From assembly GCF_014287875.1 (NCBI RefSeq), contig NZ_JACOPN010000002.1:310001-374000 (forward strand): 64,000 nt of DNA, read 5' to 3'. The DNA comes from Flintibacter faecis. GTDB lineage: Bacteria; Bacillota; Clostridia; Oscillospirales; Oscillospiraceae. A program made the translations under genes and the position numbers. Each line of letters starts with the position of its first letter. Position 1 is the first letter of the stretch. The notes beneath the pieces are model-generated. The model saw only the letters and a program-made list of their open reading frames with translations, was not told the origin of the DNA and made no database searches. Of the stretch, positions 1 through 9,306 are shown one piece after another.

Positions 1-1
1 C

Positions 2-553
2 GCCCTCATCGCCGTCATTGCAGATAAGCTGCGGCAATACGGGGCGCGGAACATCGTGGTGGACCCGGTGATGGTGGCCACCAGCGGGGCCCGGCTCATC
101 TCGGAGGAGGCGGTGGATGCCCTGAAGGAGAAGCTCCTCCCCCTGGCCACCCTGCTCACCCCCAACATCCCTGAGGCGGAGGTTCTGTCCGGCATGACCA
201 TTGAAAACGCCGCCGACATGGAAAAGGCCGCCCGGGCCATCAGTGAACAATATGGCTGCGCCGTGCTGTGCAAGGGCGGCCACCAGATCAGCGATGCCGA
301 TGACCTGCTGTGGCGGGAGGATGCCGGAGTCTGGTTCCGGGGCCGCCGCATCCAGAACAATAACACCCACGGCACCGGCTGCACCCTGTCCAGCGCCATT
401 GCGTCCAATCTGGCCAAGGGCTATGATCTGGACCAGTCCGTCCGTCGGGCCAAAGCGTATATCTCCGGCGCTCTGGCCGCCATGCTGGATCTTGGGCACG
501 GCTCCGGCCCCATGGACCACATGTTTGACCTGCGGGGGGAGTTTGTCCGGTGA
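2..553 (+). CDS. thiD: Hydroxymethylpyrimidine/phosphomethylpyrimidine kinase, 5' truncated by window
   Basis: ThiD phosphorylates HMP and HMP-P for thiamine diphosphate synthesis in the cytoplasm. About 183 residues are visible of a family length near 265, so roughly the first third lies before the window. The reading frame is open from base 2. The visible part carries the ribokinase-like nucleotide signature (DPVMVATSG near its start, LTPNIPEAE, and the GTGC catalytic loop before LSSAIASNLAKG). The stop overlaps the cytX start by 4 bases (GTGA), which implies one transcript for HMP uptake and phosphorylation. Confidence 0.93.
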   Translation, partial: ALIAVIADKLRQYGARNIVVDPVMVATSGARLISEEAVDALKEKLLPLATLLTPNIPEAEVLSGMTIENAADMEKAARAISEQYGCAVLCKGGHQISDADDLLWREDAGVWFRGRRIQNNNTHGTGCTLSSAIASNLAKGYDLDQSVRRAKAYISGALAAMLDLGHGSGPMDHMFDLRGEFVR

Positions 554-1716
554 AAAAGACCTCTACCCTGCAAAACGGCCTGATCTGGTTCGGCGCAGGC
601 GTCTCCCTGGCCGAAATTCTCACAGGCACTTCCTTCGCCTCCCTTGGACTGAGCCAGGGCCTGGCGGCCATTTTCCTGGGCCACATCATCGGCTGCGCCA
701 TGATGCTCCTGGCGGGCCTGATCGGCGGGCGCACGGGGCGCACCGCCATGGAGACGGTGAAAATGAGCTTCGGCCAGCGGGGCGGGCTGCTGTTCGCCCT
801 GCTGAATGTGCTGCAGCTGGTGGGCTGGACGGCCATCATGATCTATGACGGGGCCCTGGCCGTCGGCGGCATCTTCGATGTGGGCCGATGGGTGTGGTGT
901 CTGGTCATCGGGGCCCTCATCGTCCTGTGGATCGCCGTGGGCATCACCGACCTGGGCTGGATCAACAAGCTGACCATGGCGGCCCTGTTCCTGCTGACTT
1001 TGGTGCTGTGCAAGGTCATCTTCTTCTCCGGCAATGCCGTCACCGCCGCCGGGGAGGCCATGTCCTTCGGCGCAGCGGTGGAGCTGGCGGTGGCCATGCC
1101 CCTGAGCTGGCTGCCCCTCATCAGCGACTATACCAGCCAGGCCCAAAAGCCCGCCCGGGCCACCTGGGTCAGCGTCATCGTCTATGGCCTGGTGTCCTGC
1201 TGGATGTATGTCATCGGCATGGGGGCCGCCATGTTCACCGGGGAGTATGACATCGCCGTCATCATGGTAAAGGCGGGGCTGGGCGTGGCCGCCCTGGTCA
1301 TCCTGGTCTTTTCCACCGTCACTACTACATTCCTGGATGCCTGGTCCGCCGGTATCTCTGCCGAGTCCCTGTCCCGCAGGCTGGACGGGAAAAAGACGGC
1401 CATCGCTGTGACCCTTGTGGGTGTTGTGGGAGCCATTCTGTTCCCCATGGACGACATCACCGGGTTTCTCTATCTCATCGGCTCGGTGTTCGCCCCCATG
1501 ATCGCCGTGCAGATCGCCGACCACTTCATCCTGCACCGGGACCGGTTCGACGTGCCGGCCGACGGACGGAACCTGGTCATCTGGCTCATCGGCTTTGCCG
1601 CCTATCGCTGGCTGATGGGCGTGGACACCCCCGTGGGCTACACCCTGCCCGACATGGTGCTCACCGTGGTCCTGTGCCTGCTGGCGGACAAGCTGCTGCC
1701 TAAAGATCAGGGCTGA
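550..1716 (+). CDS. cytX: Putative hydroxymethylpyrimidine transporter CytX (NCS1 family)
   Basis: Integral membrane permease of the nucleobase:cation symporter-1 family, 388 residues with about 12 hydrophobic segments. CytX proteins are linked to thiamine genes and are predicted to import HMP. The N-terminus (LIWFGAGVSLAEILTG) matches the family pattern. The start is GTG at 550, overlapping the thiD stop by 4 bases, so the two genes are translationally coupled. This context supports HMP rather than cytosine or purine as substrate. A strong inverted repeat lies just downstream. Confidence 0.88.
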   Translation: MKKTSTLQNGLIWFGAGVSLAEILTGTSFASLGLSQGLAAIFLGHIIGCAMMLLAGLIGGRTGRTAMETVKMSFGQRGGLLFALLNVLQLVGWTAIMIYDGALAVGGIFDVGRWVWCLVIGALIVLWIAVGITDLGWINKLTMAALFLLTLVLCKVIFFSGNAVTAAGEAMSFGAAVELAVAMPLSWLPLISDYTSQAQKPARATWVSVIVYGLVSCWMYVIGMGAAMFTGEYDIAVIMVKAGLGVAALVILVFSTVTTTFLDAWSAGISAESLSRRLDGKKTAIAVTLVGVVGAILFPMDDITGFLYLIGSVFAPMIAVQIADHFILHRDRFDVPADGRNLVIWLIGFAAYRWLMGVDTPVGYTLPDMVLTVVLCLLADKLLPKDQG

Positions 1717-1727
1717 GCCTATCAATC

Positions 1728-1777
1728 AAAAAACCAGAACGGAGCCTTTTTAAAATCAGGTTCCGTTCTGGTTTTTT
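1728..1777 (+). terminator. Intrinsic terminator after cytX
   Basis: Long near-perfect inverted repeat (AAAAAACCAGAACGGA ... TCCGTTCTGGTTTTTT) 11 bases after the cytX stop, with A and T tracts on its two sides, so it can work on either strand. Confidence 0.85.
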
Positions 1778-1786
1778 AAATAAATA

Positions 1787-2170
1787 AGTCGGAGCAAGCG
1801 ATACAAAGCTTGCTCTCAGCGTGTCGATAAACCCTTTTCTGTCATTCCGAGGAGCGCAGCGACGTGGGAATCCGTAACCAAAAAGTCGGAAATGCGCTGA
1901 TACTCGTGAGTTTTGGAAACGGATTGCCACGTCGGCCCGTTGGGCCTCCTCGCAATGACAGGCTTTTTTGACAGTCTGGGAGCAAGCGATACAAAGCTTG
2001 CTCTGACGTGTCAGGCGGCGTTCATTCGGATATTCTTACTTTCTATTCCCCGTCTCCTCAAACTGCAAACCAGCGTAAGCGTTTGCGGTTTGAAAAGGAG
2101 GAGCAGCGGCGTGAGTGCGCTCCGACTTATAAAATAAGTCGGAGCAAGCGATGCAAAGCTTGCTCCGACT
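1787..2170. repeat. Intergenic repeats: three copies of a GGAGCAAGCG hairpin around a TCATTCCGAGGAG repeat
   Basis: No gene is visible here. Short hairpins (GGAGCAAGCG-loop-GCTTGCTC) occur at 1787-1816, 1978-2004 and 2137-2170. Between the first two lies a larger palindromic repeat (1839-1962) that begins TGTCATTCCGAGGAGCGCAG and ends CCTCGCAATGACAG. The same palindromic family recurs at 17333-17494. The last hairpin lies directly 3' of the minus-strand tRNA-Ser(GCT) and may end its transcript. Related hairpins follow tRNA-Leu (2532-2566) and ssrA (32704-32733). Confidence 0.75.
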
Positions 2171-2262
2171 TGGCGCAGAAGGAGGGATTCGAACCCTCGC
2201 ACGGATTTCTCCGTCTACTCCCTTAGCAGGGGAGCCCCTTATAGCCACTTGGGTACTTCTGC
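2171..2262 (-). tRNA. tRNA-Ser(GCT)
   Basis: Read on the minus strand: acceptor stem GCAGAAG/CTTCTGC, long variable arm typical of class II tRNA, anticodon loop CTGCTAA giving GCT, T-loop GGTTCGAATCC, and an encoded CCA end. Confidence 0.95.
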
Positions 2263-2306
2263 ATGGCTACAGACAAATGCGCTTGTATGAACTTTTGAGA
2301 TAAAAG

Positions 2307-2393
2307 TGGCGGAGAGAGTGGGATTCGAACCCACGGCTCTTGCGAGTCACCGGTTTTCAAGACCGGCTCCTTAAACCACTCGGACATCTCTCC
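2307..2393 (-). tRNA. tRNA-Ser(TGA)
   Basis: Minus-strand class II tRNA with acceptor GGAGAGA/TCTCTCC, anticodon loop CTTGAAA (anticodon TGA), T-loop GGTTCGAATCC and encoded CCA. It lies 44 bases upstream of tRNA-Ser(GCT), so the two are probably co-transcribed. Confidence 0.95.
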
Positions 2394-2531
2394 TCATCTT
2401 TCTAATCAGAGGACATTTGTTATCATAGCATGTTTCTGACAGGATGTCAATACATTTTAAAAAATAACCGGGCCTTTTTGCCTCTGGCCGGAGCCTCTCA
2501 GCCGTGAGCCATATCATTCGCAGGATATAAA

Positions 2532-2566
2532 AACTCGTCGCAAGCGGAAATACGCTTGCGACGAGT
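2532..2566 (-). terminator. Terminator hairpin after tRNA-Leu
   Basis: AACTCGTCGCAAGCG stem with its complement directly 3' of tRNA-Leu on the minus strand, followed by TTTTTATAT. It belongs to the same hairpin family as the 1787-2170 copies. Confidence 0.75.
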
Positions 2567-2653
2567 TGGTGCGGCTGACGGGAGTCGAACCCGTACGCCC
2601 ATACGGACACAAGCACCTCAAGCTTGCCAGTCTACCAATTCCAGCACAGCCGC
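2567..2653 (-). tRNA. tRNA-Leu(GAG)
   Basis: Minus strand: acceptor GCGGCTG/CAGCCGC, D-arm with GGTAGAC, anticodon loop CTTGAGG (anticodon GAG), variable arm, T-loop GGTTCGACTCC, and encoded CCA. Confidence 0.95.
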
Positions 2654-2743
2654 ATCGATTTAACATCGATTTCATATTATAAAGGGTACTTTCCCATTTG
2701 TCAATGAATTTTTTTCGCCATGGGAAATTAACCTGCTCCCAGC

Positions 2744-2785
2744 TGCGCCCGGTATAGGCGAAACCGTCTATACCGGGCGCTTTTT
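2744..2785. repeat. Inverted repeat downstream of fbp
   Basis: GCGCCCGGTATAG...CTATACCGGGCGC followed by TTTTTT on the plus strand. It lies just past the fbp stop, but its T tract points the wrong way for fbp transcription. It is therefore recorded as a stem and not as a confident terminator. Confidence 0.6.
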
Positions 2786-2791
2786 TCTGCC

Positions 2792-4783
2792 TTATTCTTT
2801 GTGGTCCTCTGTCACCGCACCGGAGCGATAGGCCTCCAGCAGGCGGCGCAGGTCGTCGGCCTGACGCTTCAGCTCCAGGCCGATGTCCGTCTCGGCGATC
2901 TTCACCCGGTTCTCCATCCGCTCGAAAATCACACTGTCGTTGGCGATATCATGGTTGTGGAGAATGGCCTCCTCCCGCCCGGCAAAGGGCTGGTGAGACA
3001 CAATGCGGATGTTCTTGGAGTTATAGATCAGGGTATACCCGGCGATGCCCGAGGTGGGCTGATAGGCCTTGCAGAAGCCGCCGTCGATGACGATCAGCTT
3101 GCCGCCGCCCTTGATGGGGCTCTCCCCCTTCTTGGTCTTCACGGGGATATGTCCGTTGATGATGTGGCAGTGGGGCCCCTCCAGACCGAACTCCTTTAAA
3201 ATAGCCTCGCACACGGCGGGGTCGTTGTACAGGGTATAATAGCTGTTTTTGGGCTCGGTCCAGGCGCTCTCGTCGGCGATGAGCCGCCGCTCGAAGGTGG
3301 TCATCCGGTCCCGGCCAAAGATGGGGCTGTTCCGCCCCGCCCACAGCCACCACAAAAAGTCCATGCCGAACTGCCGCTCGGCAGAGCCGGGCTTGTCGTA
3401 ATAGGCCCGGCGGGCAGTGGTCTGGGCATAGTCCAAAAATTCCCGGCCGGCGCGCTTTTTGCCCCCGATGGTAAAGGACATCAGCTCCCCCTCCGCCGTC
3501 ATGGGGATGCAGCCGTGGAAGAGCAGGTTGCCGTTGAACACCTTATACAGCCCGCCCTTGGAATAGAGGAAGCGAATGTGCTTTTGCAGCTTTTCGCTGC
3601 GCTGGAAGGAGGCGGTGAGCTGGTCGATGACCTGACTCTCCTCCGCTGTCAGGGCATAGGGGTCGGTTGGGTCCACAGTGGGGAAGTCGCAGTCCTCCAG
3701 GGGATATGTCTTGTCCCCGATGGTCACGGTCTTGCCGGCATAGTCGATCTTATCCAGCAGCAGCCGGTCGTTCATGCCGAACTCCGGGCAGCGCATGACC
3801 TTCTGCCCCTCCAGCTTGAAAAGGATGACGGTGATGGCCTTGTGCATCCGGGCAGAGAGCAGCTTGTCCTTCTCGGTATACTGGTCGGCATCCGCCCCGG
3901 TGAGCTTTACGGCAAACCGGTGGGTGTCGCAGTCCTTATACACCTCGTTGGCGAAGATGGACAGGGGGCGCAGAGAGATGCCATAGCCCGTCTCGATGAC
4001 CTCCAGGTTGTTATAGTGGATAGAATTGGCCAGCACGGTGGCTACCAGGGTGCGGGAGCCGGAGGCGGCGCCCATCCACAGAATATCGTGGTTGCCCCAC
4101 TGGATATCCACGCTGTGATAGCCGCGCAGGGCATCCATGACGATGTCCGCCCGGGGGCCCCGGTCGAAGATATCGCCCACAATGTGCAGCCGGTCCACCG
4201 CCATGCGCTTGATGACTCCGCATACGGCGATGATAAAGCCGGGGGCCTGGTCGATGTCGATGATGGTGTTAATGATGTTCTCGTAATAGTCCCGCTTGTC
4301 CGCCTCGTCATAGTTGACGTGGAGCAGCTCGTCGATGATATAGGCATAGTCCCGGGGCAGGGCCTTTCTCACCTTGGACCGGGTGTAGACCGAGGCGGCC
4401 CAGCGGCACACCTCGATGAGCCGGTGGAGGGTGATGCGATACCACTCCTTCAGGTCATCCCCCTGGGCGGTGATCAGCTTCAGCTTCTCTTCCGGGTAAT
4501 AGATGAGGGTGGCCAGCTGATCCCGCTCCGCCCGGGTCATGGTGGTGCCGAACAGCTCGTCCAGCTTCTCCTTCACCACGCCGGAGCAGGAGTTCAGGAT
4601 ATGTAAAAATGCCTCATACTCCCCGTGGATATCAGAGATAAAGTGCTCTGTCCCCTTGGGCAGGCCCAGAATGGCCTGGAGATTGATGATCTCGGTGCTG
4701 GCCGCCTGCACCGTGGGGTATTGTTTGGCCAGCAGCTGCAGATATTGCAGCTCCTGGGGCTGAAATGTGCTCTTCGTGTTCAA
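2792..4783 (-). CDS. fbp: Fructose-1,6-bisphosphatase, class III
   Basis: Hydrolyses fructose-1,6-bisphosphate to fructose-6-phosphate in gluconeogenesis; this is the Firmicutes class III enzyme of about 640-670 residues. The N-terminal metallophosphatase motifs are visible: FISDIHGEYEAF, GDIFDRGPRAD and WGNHDILWMGA. The start is called as TTG at 4783 because AAGGAGG sits about 8 bases upstream and family proteins begin shortly before LLAKQYPT. An in-frame ATG 26 codons upstream has no comparable RBS. The product is then 663 residues. Confidence 0.93.
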   Translation of the reverse strand: MNTKSTFQPQELQYLQLLAKQYPTVQAASTEIINLQAILGLPKGTEHFISDIHGEYEAFLHILNSCSGVVKEKLDELFGTTMTRAERDQLATLIYYPEEKLKLITAQGDDLKEWYRITLHRLIEVCRWAASVYTRSKVRKALPRDYAYIIDELLHVNYDEADKRDYYENIINTIIDIDQAPGFIIAVCGVIKRMAVDRLHIVGDIFDRGPRADIVMDALRGYHSVDIQWGNHDILWMGAASGSRTLVATVLANSIHYNNLEVIETGYGISLRPLSIFANEVYKDCDTHRFAVKLTGADADQYTEKDKLLSARMHKAITVILFKLEGQKVMRCPEFGMNDRLLLDKIDYAGKTVTIGDKTYPLEDCDFPTVDPTDPYALTAEESQVIDQLTASFQRSEKLQKHIRFLYSKGGLYKVFNGNLLFHGCIPMTAEGELMSFTIGGKKRAGREFLDYAQTTARRAYYDKPGSAERQFGMDFLWWLWAGRNSPIFGRDRMTTFERRLIADESAWTEPKNSYYTLYNDPAVCEAILKEFGLEGPHCHIINGHIPVKTKKGESPIKGGGKLIVIDGGFCKAYQPTSGIAGYTLIYNSKNIRIVSHQPFAGREEAILHNHDIANDSVIFERMENRVKIAETDIGLELKRQADDLRRLLEAYRSGAVTEDHKE

Positions 4784-4935
4784 AAAAAGCGCCTCCTTTT
4801 CAGGTCTGTGCGGGCAGCTCCGCCCGCTGAAAAACAGGTTTTGCTGTCTTTTATTGTACACGAGTGTCCCATAAAAATACAGAGGAAAACAGGAAGGAAG
4901 ATATGCAGAAGTTGCCCACTTGTCCGCCGCGGCGG

Positions 4936-5447
4936 TCAGCCCCTGTTATTCTTCCTCCCGGGCCGCCGCTGCGACAGGACCAGCCCCGCCAAGGTGATCA
5001 TCGTGCCCGCGGCGATGGCCGGGGTGACGGGCTCATGGAGGATCAGGGCGGAGGCGGCCACAGTGATGACGGGCGCACCGTAGATATATGCGCTGGTCTT
5101 CACGGCCCCCAAAATGCCAACGGCAAAGTTCCAGCTGGCAAAGCAGGCCGCCGAGGCCCCCAGGCCCAGAAACAGCAGATTCAGCAGATACACCGGGTGG
5201 TCTGCAGCACGGGATGGCCATAGCCGCTGATGACCCGGGTCAGAAAGGTCAGCTCCTGCCGCCATGTGGTGCCCTTGATCCGTTTTGGGCAGACCGCTGT
5301 CAGCGCCGCCAATCCTAATACAAACCGGAAAAACAGGATCTCCACCGGCTGAAACCCGGTGAGCAGTACCTTGGTGGAAATGAAGGTGGTCCCCCAGAGA
5401 ATCACCGTGAAAACAGCGGCCAGGTGACCCAAGGTCTTTCCGTGCAT
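4936..5447 (-). pseudogene. EamA/DMT-family transporter remnant (internal deletion and frameshift)
   Basis: The ATG at 5447 opens an EamA-type N-terminus ([20 protein letters not shown] and a second helix) that runs about 70 residues and then goes out of frame near 5200. A second frame supplies the usual C-terminal half-domain ([20 protein letters not shown], then [20 protein letters not shown]), ending at 4936. Intact relatives are about 300 residues, so roughly 140 central residues are missing. The gene is dead unless both parts function separately, which is unlikely. An intact EamA paralogue lies at 6857-7771. Confidence 0.8.
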
Positions 5448-5473
5448 GATTTTCTCTCCCCTAACGTCTTTTG

Positions 5474-6850
5474 TCAGTTTTCTTCCTGCGTCTTTAACGG
5501 CAGCAGGGTCTTTCTCCGCTTCAAAAACAGAGTCAGGGTGGCGGCGGAGGCCAAAAAGTCGGCCACCGGCTCGGCGGCATACAGCCCCATCACGCTGCCG
5601 CTGAGCCAGGGCAGCAGGACGGCCAGGGGCACCAGCAGGATGATCTTGCGCAGCAGGGCCAGAAACAGGCTGGTCTTGGCCTGGCCCAAAGCCATAAAGG
5701 TGGACTGACAGGCCACCTGGGCCCCAAAGGCCCACACACCCCCAAAGAACAGGGGCATCACCCGGCCCACCAGGGTGACAAGCTGGGGGTCGTCGTTGAA
5801 CATCAGCGCCACGGCGGCGGGGAACAGGGCCACCAGCAGGAAGGCCGCCGTGGTCACCGTCATGGTCACCGCCAGCAGACGGCGGAACACCGCCCGCACC
5901 CGGGCATAGTTCTTGGCCCCATAGTTATAGCTCATAATGGGCTGCACCCCGGTGGTGATGCCGTGGCTGGGCATCACGATGACCTGCATCACGCTCTGCA
6001 GGATGGTGATGCTGGCCACATACAGGTCCCCGCCGTATTTCTGCGCCCCCACGTTCAGCACCACCGTCACCAGGCTCTCGGTGGACTGCATGATGAAGGG
6101 GGCCACGCCCAGGGCGGCGATTTTGCCCATTACACGGGGACGGAAGCCCAGGTGTTCCCGGCGGATGTGCAGGCCGGACCGGCCCGAGCACAAAAAGCCC
6201 ACCACCCACACGGCGCTGACGGCCTGGGACAAAATGGTGGCCAGGGCCGCACCCTTCACCCCCATGCGGAATACAAAGAGGAACAGCGGGTCCAGCAGGA
6301 TATTCAGCACCGCCCCGATGAGTACCGAGCACATGGCCGGCATGGCCTTTCCCTGGGCGCTGATAAAGGTGTTCAGGCCCAGGGAAAGCTGTACAAAGAT
6401 CGTCCCCAGCAGATAGATGGTCAGATAGTCGGTGGCATAGCCGATGGTGTCCGCCGATGCGCCGAAGGCCAGCAGCAATGGCCGCTGAAATACAGAAAAG
6501 CCTAGCGTGAGGACCAGGGCCATGGTCACCAGCATGGACACGGCGCTGCCCAGAATGGCCTCTGCCCCCTTCCGGTCCCCCGCTCCCAGGCGGATGGATG
6601 CCAGGGGGGCGCCCCCCATGCCCGCAAAGGCGGAAAAGGCGGAGATCAGGGTGAGGATGGGAAAGGTCACCCCCACGCCGGTGAGGGCCGTTTTTCCCAC
6701 CACGGCGATGTGGCCGATATAGATCCGGTCCACGATGTTATACAGCACGTTGATAAGCTGGGCAGCCACAGCGGGGGCGGCCAGACGGAGCATCAGCGGG
6801 CCGATGGGCGCACTGGCCAGCGCCTGCTCATTTTGAAAGGTCCGGGCCAC
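5474..6850 (-). CDS. MATE family efflux transporter
   Basis: Multidrug and toxin extrusion antiporter of 458 residues with 12 predicted membrane helices. The N-terminus (LRLAAPAVAAQLINVLYNIV DRIYIGHI) and the mid-protein GLNTFISAQGK segment fit the DinF/NorM-like MATE family. The start is GTG at 6850, preceded by GGAGGATGATCT. It exports cationic compounds or metabolites using an ion gradient; the substrate cannot be told. It follows the intact EamA gene by 6 bases, so the two are likely one operon. Confidence 0.9.
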   Translation of the reverse strand: MARTFQNEQALASAPIGPLMLRLAAPAVAAQLINVLYNIVDRIYIGHIAVVGKTALTGVGVTFPILTLISAFSAFAGMGGAPLASIRLGAGDRKGAEAILGSAVSMLVTMALVLTLGFSVFQRPLLLAFGASADTIGYATDYLTIYLLGTIFVQLSLGLNTFISAQGKAMPAMCSVLIGAVLNILLDPLFLFVFRMGVKGAALATILSQAVSAVWVVGFLCSGRSGLHIRREHLGFRPRVMGKIAALGVAPFIMQSTESLVTVVLNVGAQKYGGDLYVASITILQSVMQVIVMPSHGITTGVQPIMSYNYGAKNYARVRAVFRRLLAVTMTVTTAAFLLVALFPAAVALMFNDDPQLVTLVGRVMPLFFGGVWAFGAQVACQSTFMALGQAKTSLFLALLRKIILLVPLAVLLPWLSGSVMGLYAAEPVADFLASAATLTLFLKRRKTLLPLKTQEEN

Positions 6851-6856
6851 AGCAGA

Positions 6857-7771
6857 TCATCCTCCTTCTTCACAGGTCTTGCATTGGTCCGGTTTTTTTC
6901 TCAAAAAACCGAACTTGGTCTCCGAACAGAGCACCGCCACAAAAATCAGGCCAAAGCCCGCCAGCAGCCGCCCGGTGACGGGGTCACCGTAGAACATCAC
7001 GGAGGACAGCACGCCGAACACCGACTCCAACGACAGGATAACTGAGGCGGAGGCGGGGTCGGACCACCGCTGGCCCACATTTTGGAACAGCAGCGCCACC
7101 GTGGTGGCCATCACACACAGATAGACCATGGGCCACAGCAGCTCCCGCTGCAGAAGAAGGCCCATATCAAAGCGCTCCGTGGGCAGGCTGAACAGCCAGC
7201 TGTACAGCCCGGCAAAGGCAAACTGAAATACGGTGAGCAGGGTGATGTCCTTCCCGGGGGCCAGCTTCTCCACCGACACGATGTGGGCGGCATAGAACAC
7301 GGCGCACAGCAGGGTGATCAGGTCCCCGGCGTTGATGGACAGCCGATCATTCAAAGATACCAGCCCCACCCCCGCCACGCACAAAAGGGCGGCGGCGATA
7401 TTATATCGGTCAGGCCGCTTGCGGACCACCGCCCAGGTGAAAAAGGGCACCAGCACACAGTACACCGCCGTGAGAAAGGCGTTTTTTGACGGAGTGGTCA
7501 TGGACAGGCCAAAAGTCTGGACGGAATAGGCGATGAACAGCATCCCGCCCACAATGGCCCCCCGCCACAGATAGTCCGGGGTGAATTTTTTCCATCGTCC
7601 GCCGCATAGGGCCGCCAGCAGGATCCCCCCCACCGTAAACCGGACGGCCAGCAGACGAAATACAGGGATGATGTCCAGGGCGTTCTTCATAATGAAGAAG
7701 GAGGTGCCCCAGATGATGGCGGTGGCAAACAGCATGGGCTTTGCCAGCAGTTTCATGGTCTTGGAAGACAT
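6857..7771 (-). CDS. EamA/DMT-family transporter
   Basis: Membrane protein of 304 residues with ten helices in two EamA repeats (MLFATAIIWGTSFFIMKNAL near residue 12; SVILSLESVFGVLSSVMFYG in the second repeat). Family members move small metabolites; the substrate is unknown. The ATG at 7771 is chosen because GGAG lies about 8 bases upstream and the protein then begins just before the first helix. An upstream in-frame start would add 29 hydrophilic residues. Confidence 0.9.
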   Translation of the reverse strand: MSSKTMKLLAKPMLFATAIIWGTSFFIMKNALDIIPVFRLLAVRFTVGGILLAALCGGRWKKFTPDYLWRGAIVGGMLFIAYSVQTFGLSMTTPSKNAFLTAVYCVLVPFFTWAVVRKRPDRYNIAAALLCVAGVGLVSLNDRLSINAGDLITLLCAVFYAAHIVSVEKLAPGKDITLLTVFQFAFAGLYSWLFSLPTERFDMGLLLQRELLWPMVYLCVMATTVALLFQNVGQRWSDPASASVILSLESVFGVLSSVMFYGDPVTGRLLAGFGLIFVAVLCSETKFGFLRKKPDQCKTCEEGG

Positions 7772-7844
7772 AAGATCAACTCCGAATTGCAAAGTATGAG
7801 AAAGGTATGCTATGATATCAGGGAAACGAGGGGAGGCGGGACGT

Positions 7845-8441
7845 TTGCAACTGCTCACACGGGAATTTTATGCCCGGGACACCCTGACGGTGGCCCGGGC
7901 GCTGCTGGGACAGCACATCGTCCGCAAGCTGCCGGATGGAACCCAGCTGGTGTGCCGCATCACAGAGACAGAGGCCTATATCGGCCCCATCGACAAGGCC
8001 TGCCACGCCTACGGCGGGCGGCGCACCCCCCGCACCCAGACGCTGTATGCCCGGCCGGGGACGGCCTATCTCTATTTGATCTACGGCATGTACCACTGCC
8101 TGAACTTCGTCACCGAGCCGGAGGGCACCCCCTGCGCGGTGCTCATCCGGGGGGCGAAGGCAGTGAAAAACGAGGATATTATAGCAGAAAACCGCTTTGG
8201 GCGCAAGGCGGACCGTCTCACCGCTTATCAGCGAAAAAATTTTTTAAACGGCCCGGGCAAGCTGTGCCGGGGGTTCATGCTCACCCGGGAGCAGAACGGC
8301 CTGGACCTCACCGACCCGGCCGGCCCGCTTACCGTCTGCGCCGGCCCCCCGCCGCAGCAGGTTTTTACCGGGGAGCGCATCGGCATCGACTACGCCCAGG
8401 AGGCGGCCCGCTTCCCCTGGCGGTTCTGGACGGAGGAATAA
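7845..8441 (+). CDS. DNA-3-methyladenine glycosylase (AAG/MPG family)
   Basis: Removes alkylated purines in base-excision repair. The family signatures are present: LTREFYARDTLTVARALLGQ at the N-terminus, RITETEAYIGPIDKACHAY, YLIYGMYHCLNFVT, and NGPGKLC near residue 145. The length of 198 residues is normal. The TTG at 7845 is preferred, with GAGGGGAGG upstream and the protein then starting just before the conserved TREF; an ATG at 7812 would add 11 residues. It is followed after 5 bases by a HAD gene. Confidence 0.92.
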   Translation: MQLLTREFYARDTLTVARALLGQHIVRKLPDGTQLVCRITETEAYIGPIDKACHAYGGRRTPRTQTLYARPGTAYLYLIYGMYHCLNFVTEPEGTPCAVLIRGAKAVKNEDIIAENRFGRKADRLTAYQRKNFLNGPGKLCRGFMLTREQNGLDLTDPAGPLTVCAGPPPQQVFTGERIGIDYAQEAARFPWRFWTEE

Positions 8442-8446
8442 CCGAT

Positions 8447-9076
8447 ATGTACTTTTTTGACTTAGACGGCACCCTGCTGGATTCCAACGGCATCTGGCTG
8501 GACATCGACCGGGACTTTCTGGCCATGCACGGGATATCCCCCGTGCCCGAGGATTACACGGAATATGTGACCCACCACTCCTTCCCGGAGGCGGCGGCCT
8601 ACACCAGGCGGCGGTTCGGCCTGGACATACCAGAGGAGGATATCTGCCAGGCGTGGCTGGATATGGCTTTAGAGGCCTATTCCCATCAGCTGCCCCTGAA
8701 GCCCGGGGCTGGGGAATATGTCCGCCGTGCCCACGCCCGGGGGGAGCACTGCGCCCTGCTGTCCTCCTGTATGCCGGAGCTGTGCCGGGCCGCCCTGGCC
8801 CGCCACGGCCTGACAGACTGCTTTTCCCACATCCTGACCGCGGCGGAATTAGGGCTGGAAAAACGGGACCCCGCCCTCTACCGCCGGGCGGCAGAGATAT
8901 GCGGGGTCCCGAATGGGGACTGCGTTCTCTTTGACGACTCCCCCCTGGCCTGCGCCGCCGCCCGGAAAGCGGGCTGGCGGGTATACGGCGTGGCCGACCC
9001 CATCTTTGCACATAACGGGGCAGAAATGGGGAAAGTCTGTCATGTGTACCCGTTTGAATTTGAAAAAGAACTGTAG
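8447..9076 (+). CDS. HAD family hydrolase (phosphoglycolate phosphatase-like)
   Basis: Predicted phosphatase of 209 residues. HAD motif I FFDLDGTLLDS sits at the N-terminus, motif II is LLSSC near residue 105, and motif IV is CVLFDDSPLACAAARKAGW near residue 165. The cap domain between motifs I and II suggests a small phosphometabolite substrate. The start is ATG at 8447 with GGAGG overlapping the end of the glycosylase gene, so the two are co-transcribed. Substrate unknown. Confidence 0.9.
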   Translation: MYFFDLDGTLLDSNGIWLDIDRDFLAMHGISPVPEDYTEYVTHHSFPEAAAYTRRRFGLDIPEEDICQAWLDMALEAYSHQLPLKPGAGEYVRRAHARGEHCALLSSCMPELCRAALARHGLTDCFSHILTAAELGLEKRDPALYRRAAEICGVPNGDCVLFDDSPLACAAARKAGWRVYGVADPIFAHNGAEMGKVCHVYPFEFEKEL

Positions 9077-9305
9077 GGGCCGCTGTCCCCAGCGGCCCGC
9101 CGATGGCCGTTGCGCCCACTGGGCACCTTCCCCCAGGGGAAGGCGATGGGGCCTGTTGGCTGCGCACCACTCGGCTCCCTTGTGAAAGGGAGCTGGCACG
9201 GCGAAGCCGTGACTGAGGGATTCCCGCACAACAGTTCCCAGCCCTTCGGCGTTCCCCTCATCCGCCCCCTGCGGGGGCACCTTCCCCCAGGGGAAGGCTT
9301 TGGGG
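9077..9305. repeat. Interspersed CCTTCCCCCAGGGGAAGGC repeat block
   Basis: No gene. Two copies of CACCTTCCCCCAGGGGAAGG flank a segment that contains GGCACGGCGAAGCCGTGACT and GGCTCCCTTGTGAAAGGGAG stems. A related block (CGTCACGGCTTCGCCGTGCC with CACCTTCCCCCAGGGGAAGG) lies at 27355-27410, and a short piece at 19652-19672. These look like a dispersed palindromic repeat family of the host genome. Confidence 0.7.
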
Positions 9306-9306
9306 G

